This document shows, piece after piece, positions 16,943-26,137 of a stretch of DNA of 64,000 nt (positions are counted from its first letter, which is position 1; every line of letters begins with the position of its first letter). The position numbers and the translations under genes are program-made. The notes beneath the pieces were generated by a model, which saw only the letters and a list, made by a program, of their open reading frames with translations, searched no databases and was not told the DNA's origin. Location of the stretch: NCBI RefSeq assembly GCF_009766085.1, contig NZ_LMUF01000075.1, forward strand, positions 62,001 through 126,000, written 5' to 3'. Source of the DNA: Burkholderia sp. S171 (lineage in GTDB: Bacteria > Pseudomonadota > Gammaproteobacteria > Burkholderiales > Burkholderiaceae).

Positions 16943-17704
16943 ATGGAGTGTCGCGTGTCTTCAAGACGCATATTTCGTCCGTTGCTCGCCCCGCTAATGG
17001 CTCTGGCGCTGATCGCCAGTGCCAGCATTGCCGGCGCAGCAGAAGCCCCGGCGCCCGCTCAAGCCGCCGCCCAGCCAATGGCGCCGGACACCATGGCAGC
17101 GCGTGTTCAGGGTTGTACGGCATGTCACGGCGTCCACGGCGAAGGCACGGACAACGACTATTTCCCGCGTCTTGCTGGCAAGCCGGCTGACTACTTGTAC
17201 AACCAGTTGCAGAACTTCCGCGAAGGCCGCCGGAAGTATCCGCCAATGAATTACCTCGTCACGTATCTCTCGGACGACTACCTTCATCAGATCGCTACGT
17301 ATTTCTCGCAACAACGTCCGCCGTATCCGCAGCCGGCCAAGCTGACTGTGTCGGCGTCAACGGTGGCGAAAGGACAACAACTCGTGCTGAACGGCGACGT
17401 TGGCCGTGGCATTCCCGCCTGCGCCGCGTGCCACGGCGCCAACCTGACGGGTATGCAACCGGCTATTCCGGGCCTCGTAGGGTTGCACGCCGACTACATC
17501 AGCGCGCAACTTGGCGCCTGGCGTGCGGGCTCGCGTCACGCAATCGCACCTGACTGCATGCAACAGATCGCCACCCGCCTGACCGACGACGACGTGACTT
17601 CTGTCGCCGCATGGCTCTCCACGCAAACCGCACCGGCTAATCCGGTACCCGCGCCTGCAGGCTCGCGCAAAACGCCGCTCGCCTGCGGCAGCGAACCGCA
17701 ATAA
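16943..17704 (+). CDS. Cytochrome c4-like di-heme protein
   Basis: This is an exported c-type cytochrome of about 253 residues. A signal peptide (RRIFRPLLAPLMALALIASASIAGAAEA) precedes two heme sites, CTACH and CAACH, in duplicated c-type domains, each followed by a conserved Met region (for example YPPMNYL). Length and layout fit cytochrome c4, a periplasmic electron carrier to terminal oxidases. The ATG at 16943 is listed. A GTG at 16955 with GGAG 6 bases upstream is an equally good start. The tri-heme cytochrome follows 21 bases after the stop, so the two are co-transcribed. Confidence 0.88.
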   Translation: MECRVSSRRIFRPLLAPLMALALIASASIAGAAEAPAPAQAAAQPMAPDTMAARVQGCTACHGVHGEGTDNDYFPRLAGKPADYLYNQLQNFREGRRKYPPMNYLVTYLSDDYLHQIATYFSQQRPPYPQPAKLTVSASTVAKGQQLVLNGDVGRGIPACAACHGANLTGMQPAIPGLVGLHADYISAQLGAWRAGSRHAIAPDCMQQIATRLTDDDVTSVAAWLSTQTAPANPVPAPAGSRKTPLACGSEPQ

Positions 17705-17725
17705 GGCGCGAGGAGCGAGAAGAAT

Positions 17726-19024
17726 ATGAAACGCAAGTCCCTGTTCGCACTTTCGGCTGTTGTTGTCATTACTGCCGCCGCCGCTGCTGCCGCTCTCTGG
17801 TCAGGTGGCGACACCTTCCATTCGGGCGGCGCCGTTGCCGCCGTGCCCGCCGACCAGACCGAGTTGATCAAACGCGGTGAATATCTGGCGCGTGCCGGCG
17901 ACTGTATTGCCTGCCACACGGTTCGCGGCGGCAAGACGTTTGCTGGCGGCCTGCCCATGCTCACGCCGTTCGGCACGCTGTACACGCCGAACATCACGCC
18001 GGACGACCAGTACGGTATTGGCAAGTGGACGTCGGAAGACTTTTACCGGTCGATCCATCTCGGCCGCTCGAAAGATGGCAGCCTGCTGTATCCGGCCATG
18101 CCGTTCACGGCTTATACCAAGGTCACACGCGCCGACTCGGACGCCATGTTTGCATACATGCGCTCGGTGCCCCCGGTCAACGTACCCAGCCGTCCGCACG
18201 AACTGCGCTTCCCGTTCAACCAGCGCAACATGCTGATTGGCTGGCGCGTGCTCTTCTTCAGCGAAGGCGAATTCAAGCCGGATCCCACCAAGTCGGTTGA
18301 GTGGAACCGCGGCGCTTACCTGATCGAAGGGCTTGGCCATTGCAGCATGTGCCATACATCGATCAACGCAATGGGCGGCCCGGTCAGCTCGGCAGCATTC
18401 GGCGGCGGGTTGATCCCGTTGCAGAACTGGTATGCGCCTTCGTTGACGTCGAACAAGGAAGCCGGCCTCGGCGACTGGGACATCAAGGACATCAACGACT
18501 TGCTGAAGACCGGTGTATCGCAGCGCGGCGCCGTGTTTGGCCCGATGGCCGAAGTGGTCCACAACAGCTTGCAGTACTTGTCGGACGCGGACATCAACGC
18601 CATGTCGACGTTCCTGAAGTCGATCCCGCAAAAGGGTGAAGCGCCGGAAACGATGCAGTTCGAAACATCGGCGCAATTTGGTTCGGAATTGCTGCAACAG
18701 GGCAAGAAGATCTACACGGAAAACTGCGCGAAGTGTCACGCGGAAAACGGTCTCGGCAAACCGCCGGCCTACCCGCCGCTTGCCACGAACCAGTCCATCC
18801 AGATGCAATCGGCCGTGAACCCGATCCGCATGGTGCTCAACGGCGGTTATCCGCCGAGCACGGACGGCAACCCGCATCCGTATGGCATGCCGCCGTTCGC
18901 TCAATCGCTGTCGGATACGGAAGTGGCTGCAGTGGTGACGTACATTCGTATGTCGTGGGGCAACCACGGTACGCCGGTGTCGCCGCAACAAGTCAGCAAC
19001 CTGCGTTCGGCTCCGCTGGACTGA
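17726..19024 (+). CDS. Tri-heme cytochrome c (alcohol/gluconate dehydrogenase subunit type)
   Basis: This 432-residue exported cytochrome has an N-terminal signal or anchor (LFALSAVVVITAAAAAAALW) and three heme sites, CIACH, CSMCH and CAKCH, spaced as in the cytochrome subunit of membrane alcohol, aldehyde or gluconate dehydrogenases (AdhB type). Axial Met residues are plausible in MPFTAY, FGPMAEVV and GMPPFAQSLSD. In that family it takes electrons from a flavin or PQQ dehydrogenase and reduces ubiquinone. No dehydrogenase subunit lies beside it here; the partner is the c4-like gene upstream. A terminator follows. Confidence 0.9.
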   Translation: MKRKSLFALSAVVVITAAAAAAALWSGGDTFHSGGAVAAVPADQTELIKRGEYLARAGDCIACHTVRGGKTFAGGLPMLTPFGTLYTPNITPDDQYGIGKWTSEDFYRSIHLGRSKDGSLLYPAMPFTAYTKVTRADSDAMFAYMRSVPPVNVPSRPHELRFPFNQRNMLIGWRVLFFSEGEFKPDPTKSVEWNRGAYLIEGLGHCSMCHTSINAMGGPVSSAAFGGGLIPLQNWYAPSLTSNKEAGLGDWDIKDINDLLKTGVSQRGAVFGPMAEVVHNSLQYLSDADINAMSTFLKSIPQKGEAPETMQFETSAQFGSELLQQGKKIYTENCAKCHAENGLGKPPAYPPLATNQSIQMQSAVNPIRMVLNGGYPPSTDGNPHPYGMPPFAQSLSDTEVAAVVTYIRMSWGNHGTPVSPQQVSNLRSAPLD

Positions 19025-19076
19025 TTGAAGAAGGGTTTTCCGCAGGTAGCGTAAAATACGCTGAAAGGCGCAAGCA

Positions 19077-19121
19077 GGGCGCAGGCCTCGAAACCGGGGC
19101 TGCGCCCTTCTTCTTTTTTGA
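19077..19121 (+). terminator. Terminator after the cytochrome operon
   Basis: The stem GGGCGCAG (19077-19084) pairs with CTGCGCCC (19100-19107) and is followed by TTCTTCTTTTTT. Confidence 0.85.
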
Positions 19122-19291
19122 GCGCGAATAAGCCGGAGCGCGGACAGGCAGGCTGGACGGACCTCGGGGGGCGGTAAAATGCTCAGGTCGGTTTGCCGGA
19201 TTACGCGGGTTTTGCTCCGGTCTCAACACTTCTTAAAGCAGAAAAGCGCGGCGTTGCAGACAGGATCGCAATCACGCGATGAGGATGGTCG

Positions 19292-19912
19292 ATGCATTTT
19301 GGTGAACGGTTCAACAGCGTTACCCATCTCGTCGGCACGGTGCTGTCGGTGGCAGGACTCGCAACGCTCGTCACCATGGCCGCGATGGAACGCGACCCGT
19401 ACAAGATCGTCAGCTTTGCCGTGTACGGCGCGATGTTGCTTGTGCTCTACACAATTTCCACGCTGTACCACTGGGTCCGCAGCCCGCGGGCCAAGGCGGT
19501 ATTGCAAAAATGCGATCATTCGGCCATTTACTTGCTGATCGCTGGAAGCTACACACCGTTCACGCTTGTTACGCTGCGCGGCCCGTGGGGCTGGTCGTTA
19601 TTCGGCGTAAGCTGGGGGCTCGCTGCTCTTGGCATCGTTCAGGAACTCACGCTCGGGCGTCGAACCCGCAGCGTATCGATGGTGATTTACGTGATGATGG
19701 GCTGGCTCGCGCTCGTAGCCATCCGTCCTCTCGTTTCGGCTCTACCGCCCGCCGGCACGGCGTGGCTGCTGGCCGGCGGTTTGATCTACAGCGCCGGCAT
19801 TTACTTTTTCATCAACGACGAGCGCATCCGGCATGGACATGGCATCTGGCACCTGTTCGTGTTGGGCGGCAGCTTGTGTCAATTCGTCAGCATTGCACGT
19901 TACGTTGCTTGA
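19292..19912 (+). CDS. trhA: Hemolysin III family membrane protein (TrhA/YqfA)
   Basis: This 206-residue, seven-helix membrane protein belongs to the PAQR/hemolysin-III family. It shows the characteristic ERFNSVTHLVG start, STLYHW, KCDHSAIYLLIAGSYTPF and the C-terminal HGHGIWHLFVLGGSLCQF, which together give the Ser/His/Asp metal-site pattern. Bacterial members affect membrane energetics and fluidity homeostasis. The ATG is preceded by GATGAGGATGGTCG. It appears to be a single gene, with the next gene starting about 310 bases downstream. Confidence 0.9.
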   Translation: MHFGERFNSVTHLVGTVLSVAGLATLVTMAAMERDPYKIVSFAVYGAMLLVLYTISTLYHWVRSPRAKAVLQKCDHSAIYLLIAGSYTPFTLVTLRGPWGWSLFGVSWGLAALGIVQELTLGRRTRSVSMVIYVMMGWLALVAIRPLVSALPPAGTAWLLAGGLIYSAGIYFFINDERIRHGHGIWHLFVLGGSLCQFVSIARYVA

Positions 19913-20223
19913 GCACTTTGCCCGAGTACGTTGCGTGAGATTGCCTTAATCGGCACCTAATGCCTGACGCGAAGCGTTTTACGGCGTTTCAAATGCAACT
20001 TAACGCCAGTCAGCGTGTCTTGATAGCGCGTTGATCTTCGCGGCAACTTTCCCGGCGCTCGTAGCTTTTACTTTGAGCAAGCGCCCCGAACGTCATGCCG
20101 CCCGATTTCCTCGATCGTCGTACGCACGCACCTTGTTGTGCGAGCCGCCTTTTTTTGGGGCTGCAAAGCCTTTTGGGGCTTTAAGCGATAACGCCGGTCG
20201 TCATACCGAATCTGTGAACACTT
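19913..20223. other. Leader region of rhlE
   Basis: About 310 bases without a gene. Near the 3' end is a weak hairpin (AAAGCC and GGCTTT around 20165-20182). A T7 run at 20150-20156 follows a possible CGCAC/GTGCG hairpin. These could be leader structures or a weak terminator; neither is strong. Confidence 0.4.
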
Positions 20224-21756
20224 ATGTCTTTTGATTCCCTCGGCTTGTCCGAACCCTTGCTTCGCGCTGTCAACGAACTCGGCTACACCATCCCTACCCC
20301 CATCCAGTTGCAGGCCATTCCGGCTGTTCTGAACGGCGGTGACCTGCTCGCAGGCGCGCAAACCGGCACGGGCAAGACGGCAGGTTTCACGCTGCCTATC
20401 CTGCAACGTTTGTCCGAAGCGCCCGCGCCGTTGGCCGGTGCGAAGCGTCCGGTCCGCGCGCTGATCCTCACCCCTACGCGCGAACTCGCCGCCCAGGTGG
20501 AAGAAAGCGTGCGCGGCTACGGTAAGTATTTGAAACTGAAATCGACCGTGATGTTCGGCGGCGTGGGCATCAATCCGCAAATCGATGCGCTGCGACGCGG
20601 CGTGGATATTGTCGTGGCAACGCCGGGCCGGTTGCTCGATCACATGCAGCAGCGGACCATCGATTTGTCGAAGCTCGAAATTCTCGTGCTCGATGAAGCC
20701 GACCGGATGCTCGACATGGGCTTCATCCACGACATCAAGCGCGTGCTCGCCAAGTTGCCGCCGAAGCGCCAGAACCTGCTGTTCTCGGCCACCTTCTCGG
20801 AAGAAATCAAGACGCTTGCGGACAGCCTGCTTGACCGCCCGGCGCTGATTGAAGTGGCGCGTCGGAATTCGACGGTTGAAGCTATCGCGCAGAAGATTCA
20901 CCCGGTGGATCGCGACAAGAAACGCGAGTTGCTCACGCATTTGATCCAGAAGAACAACTGGTTCCAGGTGCTGGTCTTCACGCGTACGAAGCATGGCGCG
21001 AATCGGCTCGCCGAGCAGTTGACGAAGGACGGCATCAGCGCGCTGGCCATTCACGGCAACAAGAGCCAGTCGGCTCGCACGCGTGCCTTGGCCGAGTTCA
21101 AGGACAACACGCTGCAGGTTCTGGTGGCGACGGATATTGCGGCGCGCGGTATCGATATCGACCAGTTGCCGCACGTGGTCAACTTCGATTTGCCGAACGT
21201 GCCGGAGGATTATGTTCACCGGATCGGCCGTACCGGGCGTGCAGGGGCGACGGGTGAGGCGCTGTCGCTGGTTTGCGTCGATGAACATCAGTTGCTGAAG
21301 GATATCGAGCGTTTGATCAAGCGGCCGATTCCGCAGGAAGTTATCGCCGGGTTTGAACCGGATCTGACACAGAAGCCGGAACCGATTCTCCGACGCGGCC
21401 AAGGTGGCGGCGGTGCAAGGCAAGGTCAAGGTGCGCCGCGCCAAGGTCAAGGCGCGCCGCGTCAGGGTGCGCCGAAGCAATCGAACGGCGGCGGGCGGCC
21501 GTCGGCGAAGCCGGCTGGAAACGGTAACGGGAATGGTAATGGCGGTGGTGGTAATGGTGGCAACGGTGGTGGTGGCTACGGTTCGCGCTCGCCGAAACCC
21601 GTTGCCGCGAAAACCGGTGCCAATGGCGCCGCGCCGCGCAAACCAGAAGGCTCACGGCCAGCTGGCGCTGCGCTGCTCGGCGGCAAGCCGCGCAGTGAAG
21701 GCGGCGGCGGTGCAGGTCGGCGCGATACGCCCCGGACGGGACAACGCGGGCGTTAA
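20224..21756 (+). CDS. rhlE: DEAD-box RNA helicase RhlE
   Basis: This is a 510-residue ATP-dependent RNA helicase of the RhlE subgroup, acting in ribosome assembly and RNA turnover. All core motifs are present in order: Q motif (TPIQLQAIP), motif I AQTGTGKT, Ia PTRELAAQ, II LDEADRMLDMGF, III FSATFS, V TDIAARGIDID and VI HRIGRTGRAG. After about residue 385 comes a disordered tail rich in Gly, Gln, Arg, Asn and Lys with short repeats (QGQGAPR type; NGNGNGGGGNGG type), typical of the RNA-binding tail in beta-proteobacterial RhlE. Confidence 0.95.
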   Translation: MSFDSLGLSEPLLRAVNELGYTIPTPIQLQAIPAVLNGGDLLAGAQTGTGKTAGFTLPILQRLSEAPAPLAGAKRPVRALILTPTRELAAQVEESVRGYGKYLKLKSTVMFGGVGINPQIDALRRGVDIVVATPGRLLDHMQQRTIDLSKLEILVLDEADRMLDMGFIHDIKRVLAKLPPKRQNLLFSATFSEEIKTLADSLLDRPALIEVARRNSTVEAIAQKIHPVDRDKKRELLTHLIQKNNWFQVLVFTRTKHGANRLAEQLTKDGISALAIHGNKSQSARTRALAEFKDNTLQVLVATDIAARGIDIDQLPHVVNFDLPNVPEDYVHRIGRTGRAGATGEALSLVCVDEHQLLKDIERLIKRPIPQEVIAGFEPDLTQKPEPILRRGQGGGGARQGQGAPRQGQGAPRQGAPKQSNGGGRPSAKPAGNGNGNGNGGGGNGGNGGGGYGSRSPKPVAAKTGANGAAPRKPEGSRPAGAALLGGKPRSEGGGGAGRRDTPRTGQRGR

Positions 21757-21954
21757 ATGGCGTGATGAGGGTGCGGGTGGGATGCTCGCCTGCGCCTTCT
21801 TACGCGTGTAACGACCGCTTCGGACCGGAAGGTGTGCGAGCGCAAGCTCGCTGCCTCAAGTTCAAGCCTCGCTGCGTCAAGCCTCGCTATGCTGGCGAAA
21901 GGTCAGTTGCAAACCTTCTCTCTCCGCAGCGTAACCGCCGCAGCTTGCACCCGA

Positions 21955-21984
21955 TAAAAAGCGGAGCCTCGGCTCCGCTTTTTA
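21955..21984. terminator. Bidirectional terminator
   Basis: AAAAAGCGGAGC, a short CTCG loop region and GCTCCGCTTTTT form a perfect stem with T-runs on both strands. It lies between rhlE and the convergent minus-strand gene ending at 21987 and serves both. Confidence 0.9.
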
Positions 21985-21986
21985 TT

Positions 21987-22511
21987 TCAGGCTGCGGCGC
22001 TCGCTGCACGCTTCAGGACATCAACCTGTTCTCGCCAGCGCGCCAGCACCGCGTCTCCCTGCCCCGCCGCAAACTCGAATCCAATGCCCTGCACAAGCCG
22101 CGCATAAGGGACTTTCTGCCATTCCCCGCTTTCTATCGTCGCGATAAAACACGTGATCGGTGAACCCGCCAACGGCGCAATTCGCGCCTGAAGCTGCACC
22201 TGGAAGAAGGCTTCATCGAAGACGAAGGTCAGCGTGGCGTTACCCGTTTTCGACACCAACCGCGCCGCCCGCGACTGCGGCCACAACGAAAAACACAACG
22301 TCCCCGGATCCGGCGCGAACAACTCGCCGACGCTCAACAATGACGTCCGCACACGGCCTTCATCGGCTGCAAGCAACGACGCCGTGAAGCCCGTTTTCGT
22401 CTCGATCGACGTGCCGTCGAACAAGGTCCGCAATTCTGCGGGCCATTCGTCAAACGTGCCGTGCTCGATACCGTGGGAACCGGCCGTACCGGACGCAGTG
22501 GAATCGGTCAT
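21987..22511 (-). CDS. Probable pyridoxamine-phosphate-oxidase-like (split-barrel) protein
   Basis: This is a 174-residue soluble protein. The pattern FTASLLAADEGRVRTSLLSVGELFAPDPGTLCFSLWPQSRAARLVSKTGNATLTFV looks like the FMN-binding split barrel of the PNPOx-like superfamily, in which the strands around TSLLSVGEL and the SRAARL segment contact FMN phosphate. The function is unknown. The gene shares a terminator with rhlE and lies 86 bases after the ferritin-like gene's own 3' end region in opposite order on the same strand, so co-transcription is uncertain. The fold assignment is by pattern only. Confidence 0.6.
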   Translation of the reverse strand: MTDSTASGTAGSHGIEHGTFDEWPAELRTLFDGTSIETKTGFTASLLAADEGRVRTSLLSVGELFAPDPGTLCFSLWPQSRAARLVSKTGNATLTFVFDEAFFQVQLQARIAPLAGSPITCFIATIESGEWQKVPYARLVQGIGFEFAAGQGDAVLARWREQVDVLKRAASAAA

Positions 22512-22597
22512 GCGGATCTCCGTGAAAAGACGATGGCCCGCGAAAGCGGGCCATCGATTAAAGCGTAGCGAACCGTTCAGTGCAAACGCCGGCTGAC

Positions 22598-23425
22598 CTA
22601 TCGGAAGAATACGTGCTGCGTGATCTTCGCGAGCGGATAGTGCACGCTAGGCTGAATTCGGGCTGGCAGATCGAGTGGCTTGAGCAGCATTTTCACGCAC
22701 ATGTCCGCCGACAAATTGCGCCGGACCAGCGCATTCACCCGCGCCGCCAACTCCCTGTTGTGCGCGGTGTCATTGGCGCGCTCCGGGTATCGAATCGCAA
22801 ACACGTGGCGCAGCGCGATCTCGGAATCCTCATTCTTGATTTCCATTACACGACGCAGCAATGCGCCAAGAACGGCGAAGCGGCCGTTGCCCTCGATCTT
22901 GTTGTACTTCTTGAAGAAGCGGAAGAAGTGCTTGTAATGCCGGACTTCGTCTGTGCGGATGTTGTCGGTGAGTTGCTTGAGGACCGGTTCATCCGAGCAC
23001 TCGTTGATTGCCCGATACAGCGTGGCCGTCCCGGTCTCAACAACGCAACGCGCAACCATTTCAAGCGCACGCGTTTTCTCGAAGTCCTCGACTGAACACG
23101 TCAGCGAGTATTCGGCGAAGAAATTCTTGAATGCCGTGTCCCAGTCGAACTCTGGCCACACATGATGGATATACGTTTTCAACGCGCGGCCATGCTGCAT
23201 TTCTTCCGGTTCCCACTCATTGTTGAGCCAGTCGGAAACTTCGGGGTCGTCGTTGAAATAAGTGCTCAAGTTGCTTGTATAAAGATCGGTCCCGCTCTCA
23301 ATGAACGAAGCCGCGCACAGCAACAAGAGAAGGTGTTCATTCGATGCCGCTTTACGCCGGTCGATCCGGGCCAGATCGATATCTTCGATCCGCCAGGGCA
23401 TCACATGGGTACTGTCAGTGTGCAT
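22598..23425 (-). CDS. Ferritin-like di-iron protein of unknown function
   Basis: This is a 275-residue, all-helical protein. The di-iron ligand pattern of the ferritin/acyl-ACP-desaturase superfamily is visible: SFIESGTDLY (first Glu), PEEMQHG (ExxH), VVETGTATLYRAI (Glu) and TDEVRHYKHF (ExxH). Family members include desaturases, oxygenases and N-oxygenases, so the reaction cannot be named. The ATG at 23425 has GGGAG 9 bases upstream; a longer in-frame start is less likely. It has no signal peptide. The long upstream region suggests it is transcribed alone. Confidence 0.8.
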   Translation of the reverse strand: MHTDSTHVMPWRIEDIDLARIDRRKAASNEHLLLLLCAASFIESGTDLYTSNLSTYFNDDPEVSDWLNNEWEPEEMQHGRALKTYIHHVWPEFDWDTAFKNFFAEYSLTCSVEDFEKTRALEMVARCVVETGTATLYRAINECSDEPVLKQLTDNIRTDEVRHYKHFFRFFKKYNKIEGNGRFAVLGALLRRVMEIKNEDSEIALRHVFAIRYPERANDTAHNRELAARVNALVRRNLSADMCVKMLLKPLDLPARIQPSVHYPLAKITQHVFFR

Positions 23426-24174
23426 AAAAATCGCGCTCCCAAAAGCTGTACTGAACGCGCCGTCAGCCAAACCGGCCGAAAATCAGGCGACGCCGTGAAC
23501 AAGTCGCGGCGTCCTCATGTGGTTAAAGACTTAGAGCCTGCATCTTAGCCGGGTTGCAACGAAGCTGCAGACCCGAAGACAGACCGTCAGAACCACATGT
23601 CAGTTCCGGATGCCGGACAAATCAGCATAAATCGTACCGCGCCGGTTCGCGTTGCGATAACGCATGTCAGACTTGATTCCCGCCCGCTTACAGAGAGATT
23701 TCGGCAAGCCATTGAAAGACGATTCAGCATTGACCCTTTCGCCGAGCGATTTTCATTTTGAATCCGCATACCACGCGATAAGGTCCCGGCCGCTAAGCCG
23801 CACTCAGACTCAACACTATCAATTTTGCCATCCTCACGAGTTGCTGCGCAGAACGCGAAGCATGCAACCCGTACGGCCGGTGCGGACATCGAGACATGCG
23901 GATATGTACACATGGGTGGATCACGCGGAGCGCCTTCATCACGACCTGTTCGCGGTCGCCACGCGGCGTAATGCGTCGTAACGAACTTGTCGCTCTCGAT
24001 GTGCCTTTCCGAGTCACAAACTGCCCTGACAAGGCGCTCGTTAGCGCGCGTGCATCTCGGATATAAGACAGCGATATCCAAAGGCAAGGCGGGTGATCGA
24101 GCATTGCGGGCCTGCTGGGCCTTTCCCTTACAATACGGGCCACCTCAAGACAATAAAGCGCACTCTTCGACGCC
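23426..24174. other. Long intergenic region between divergent genes
   Basis: About 750 bases with no gene I can support. Several open frames exist on both strands but they lack ribosome sites and domain patterns. The region must contain the promoters of the ferritin-like gene and glpR. No strong hairpin or palindrome was noticed. Confidence 0.5.
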
Positions 24175-24954
24175 ATGACACGAGATCCCCGCATCACCTT
24201 GAACGCACGACAGCAAGAGCTGCTCGACTGGGTGCAACGCGATGGCTTCGTGACGGTAGAGGACCTGGCCACGCATTTCGACGTCACGCCGCAAACCATC
24301 CGCCGCGACGTCAACTGGCTCTCCGACATGAACCTGCTGCGCCGCTATCACGGTGGTGCGAGCCTCCCGACCAGTTCGGAGAACGTCTCATACACGGCGC
24401 GCCAGCGCATGTTCCACGACGAAAAGCGTCGCATAGCCGCGCTGGTCGCTCAGCACATTCCGGATCAGGCGTCGCTCTTCATCAACCTGGGCACCACGAC
24501 CGAGGAAGTTGCCCGGGCGCTGAACCGGCATCGCGGCTTGCACGTGATCACGAACAACCTCAACGTGGCGAGCATGATGAGCGGCTACCCCGAATGCGAG
24601 GTGCTGATCACCGGCGGCATTGTTCGACCCTGGGATAAAGGCATTGTGGGCGAGCTGGCCATCGACTTCATCCGCCAGTTCAAGGTCGACTTCGCCATCA
24701 TTGGGGCGTCGAGCATTGAATCCGACGGCACGCTGCGTGATTTCGATACACGCGAAGTCCGCGTAGCCGAAGCAATCATCAAACACGCGCGCACGGTCTT
24801 TCTCGCCGCCGATCATTCGAAATTCGGCCGCCCGGCGCTCGTCCGGCTCGGTCACCTGAGCCAGATCGACGCGCTCTTCACCGATGCCCCCGCTCCGCCC
24901 GACATGGTTCAAACGCTCGCCGATGCAAACACGCAGGTGTTCGTGGCGGAGTAG
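24175..24954 (+). CDS. glpR: DeoR-family glycerol-3-phosphate regulon repressor
   Basis: This is a 259-residue DeoR-family repressor. The N-terminal HTH (RQQELLDWVQRDGFVTVEDLATHFDVTPQTIRRDVNWLSD) is followed by the sugar-phosphate-binding DeoRC domain with INLGTTTEEVARAL, NNLNVA, GGIVR and ADHSKFGR. The close match to GlpR and the glpD gene 1.3 kb downstream support the name. It would release its operators when glycerol-3-phosphate is present. Palindromic TTCG/CGAA sites lie upstream of glpD (26138-26174). Confidence 0.92.
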   Translation: MTRDPRITLNARQQELLDWVQRDGFVTVEDLATHFDVTPQTIRRDVNWLSDMNLLRRYHGGASLPTSSENVSYTARQRMFHDEKRRIAALVAQHIPDQASLFINLGTTTEEVARALNRHRGLHVITNNLNVASMMSGYPECEVLITGGIVRPWDKGIVGELAIDFIRQFKVDFAIIGASSIESDGTLRDFDTREVRVAEAIIKHARTVFLAADHSKFGRPALVRLGHLSQIDALFTDAPAPPDMVQTLADANTQVFVAE

Positions 24955-25284
24955 CAGCCGACCCAAAAACCCTGCGCCACAAGTGCACCCTGCCTGTGTG
25001 CACCGCGGCAGGAACCTCAAGTAATTTCTACGATTCCGCTTGTCTGCTGAACCGCTTTCGCGCCCCTAAAAAGTCAAACCCAATATTTTGCGCAAGCGTT
25101 TGGCACTCGTCTGGCACTTGCATACAATCAAATCCCGGCAACGAAGCGCCGCTTTTCGGCGCCGCCCACCACGCTATGCATCATGCGTCTGCCGGATCGA
25201 AGTTCCAGCCTCGCACAACGTTCCTAAGCACGAATGCCGGTCGCCGACCGGTCAAAGTGCCGTTCGATTGTCATGGAGAACACG
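24955..25284. other. Intergenic region after glpR
   Basis: About 330 bases with no supported gene. A small forward gene begins at 25285 and its promoter should lie here. Nothing else was noticed. Confidence 0.5.
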
Positions 25285-25482
25285 ATGCTCAGTCCGCATG
25301 AATTTGCCACGCTGCTCCTGTTGCAAGACGCTCCCCATCAGATGGACATGGTGCGCGACGAACTCGACGCCCTGCTCGAGCGCCAGCTTGTCCAGTTGGA
25401 AAATCTCGCGTCTGGGCGCCAGTTGTGGAGCCTGACGGCTTCCGGCGACTCCACGATGAAAGCAATCAAACGATATTCGTAA
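25285..25482 (+). CDS. Small conserved-looking protein, possible winged helix
   Basis: This is a 65-residue acidic protein: MLSPHEFATLLLLQDAP, then MDMVRDELDALLERQLVQLE, and a short hairpin-like RQLWSLTASGDSTMKAI. The helix, helix, beta-hairpin order with LTASGDSTMKAI resembles the wing of MarR/PadR-type helix-turn-helix proteins (LTxxG), so it may be a mini DNA-binding protein. The ATG at 25285 has GGAG at 6-base spacing; an upstream ATG at 25273 lacks one. It lies between glpR and a lipoprotein gene. The function is unknown. Confidence 0.65.
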   Translation: MLSPHEFATLLLLQDAPHQMDMVRDELDALLERQLVQLENLASGRQLWSLTASGDSTMKAIKRYS

Positions 25483-25577
25483 ATTTCGCCGACCTGCCGC
25501 TTTTCGGTAAGCCAGCGCTCGCCAGCGAGTGAATCAGGCTGCGAGCGAACCGATTCGCGAATCAATCAGCCAACTGA

Positions 25578-25958
25578 TTAGCCAGCGCGCAACGTCGGGT
25601 CGACGGCTGCGCGCCAGCTAAGCGCTTGCGCCCGTTGATCTGCGAAGAACATTGCCCACGCGTTTTGCGCCGCCGCCGTGCGATTAGCACTGAACGCCGC
25701 ATATTGACTCGCGATCCCCGCCTGGAACCCGCAAAACTGCTCCTTCGGCAACTTGCCGCGCTTTTGCGCCACATAAGCATCGAGAAACGCCGAATACACG
25801 CCTTGCGCGTCCGTGCCGTAATCGACAGCGCTCCCACCGCACATGGACTGAAGCGCGGCCAAGGACGGCGCTCTGCCGGACCCTGCCACATCAGGCGCTG
25901 ACAAACATCCGCCCAGCATCAGCGCGCTCAGCGCACCGGCCACCAGCATCTTTCGCAT
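25578..25958 (-). CDS. Small putative lipoprotein
   Basis: The 126-residue protein has a lipoprotein signal peptide with lipobox LGGC (Cys18), so it should be lipidated and anchored in the envelope. The mature part is helical, with two further Cys (SMCGG and QFCGF), which could form a disulphide. I do not recognise a family. It lies convergent to the small protein gene and divergent from glpD, with about 255 bases between the two starts. Confidence 0.75.
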   Translation of the reverse strand: MRKMLVAGALSALMLGGCLSAPDVAGSGRAPSLAALQSMCGGSAVDYGTDAQGVYSAFLDAYVAQKRGKLPKEQFCGFQAGIASQYAAFSANRTAAAQNAWAMFFADQRAQALSWRAAVDPTLRAG

Positions 25959-26137
25959 TGCATTCTCTCCTTCATCTTCAGTGGCTACAGTATCCGTCGG
26001 TGGTCAACGTCGCGCCACTCGGCCGGACGGTCTATGACTCCAAATGATCCGAAATACGACCGCGACCTGCACTTTTTCCGGCAAAACGCCGTAACAGCAG
26101 AGCGTTAGCCATTCAGACGACTTTACATTTTCGTTTT

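Noticed and set aside
17801..18991. A 396-codon minus-strand frame opposite the tri-heme cytochrome
   Set aside because: The forward gene has a signal peptide and three heme motifs; the reverse frame has none.
20100..20185. Leader hairpins and T7 run before rhlE as an attenuator
   Set aside because: The stems are short and the T-run is not directly after a stable stem. Nothing indicates a regulatory switch.
23587..24087. Minus-strand 166-codon frame in the long gap before glpR
   Set aside because: It has no ribosome site, no domain pattern and a Ser/Arg/Thr-rich composition typical of chance frames.
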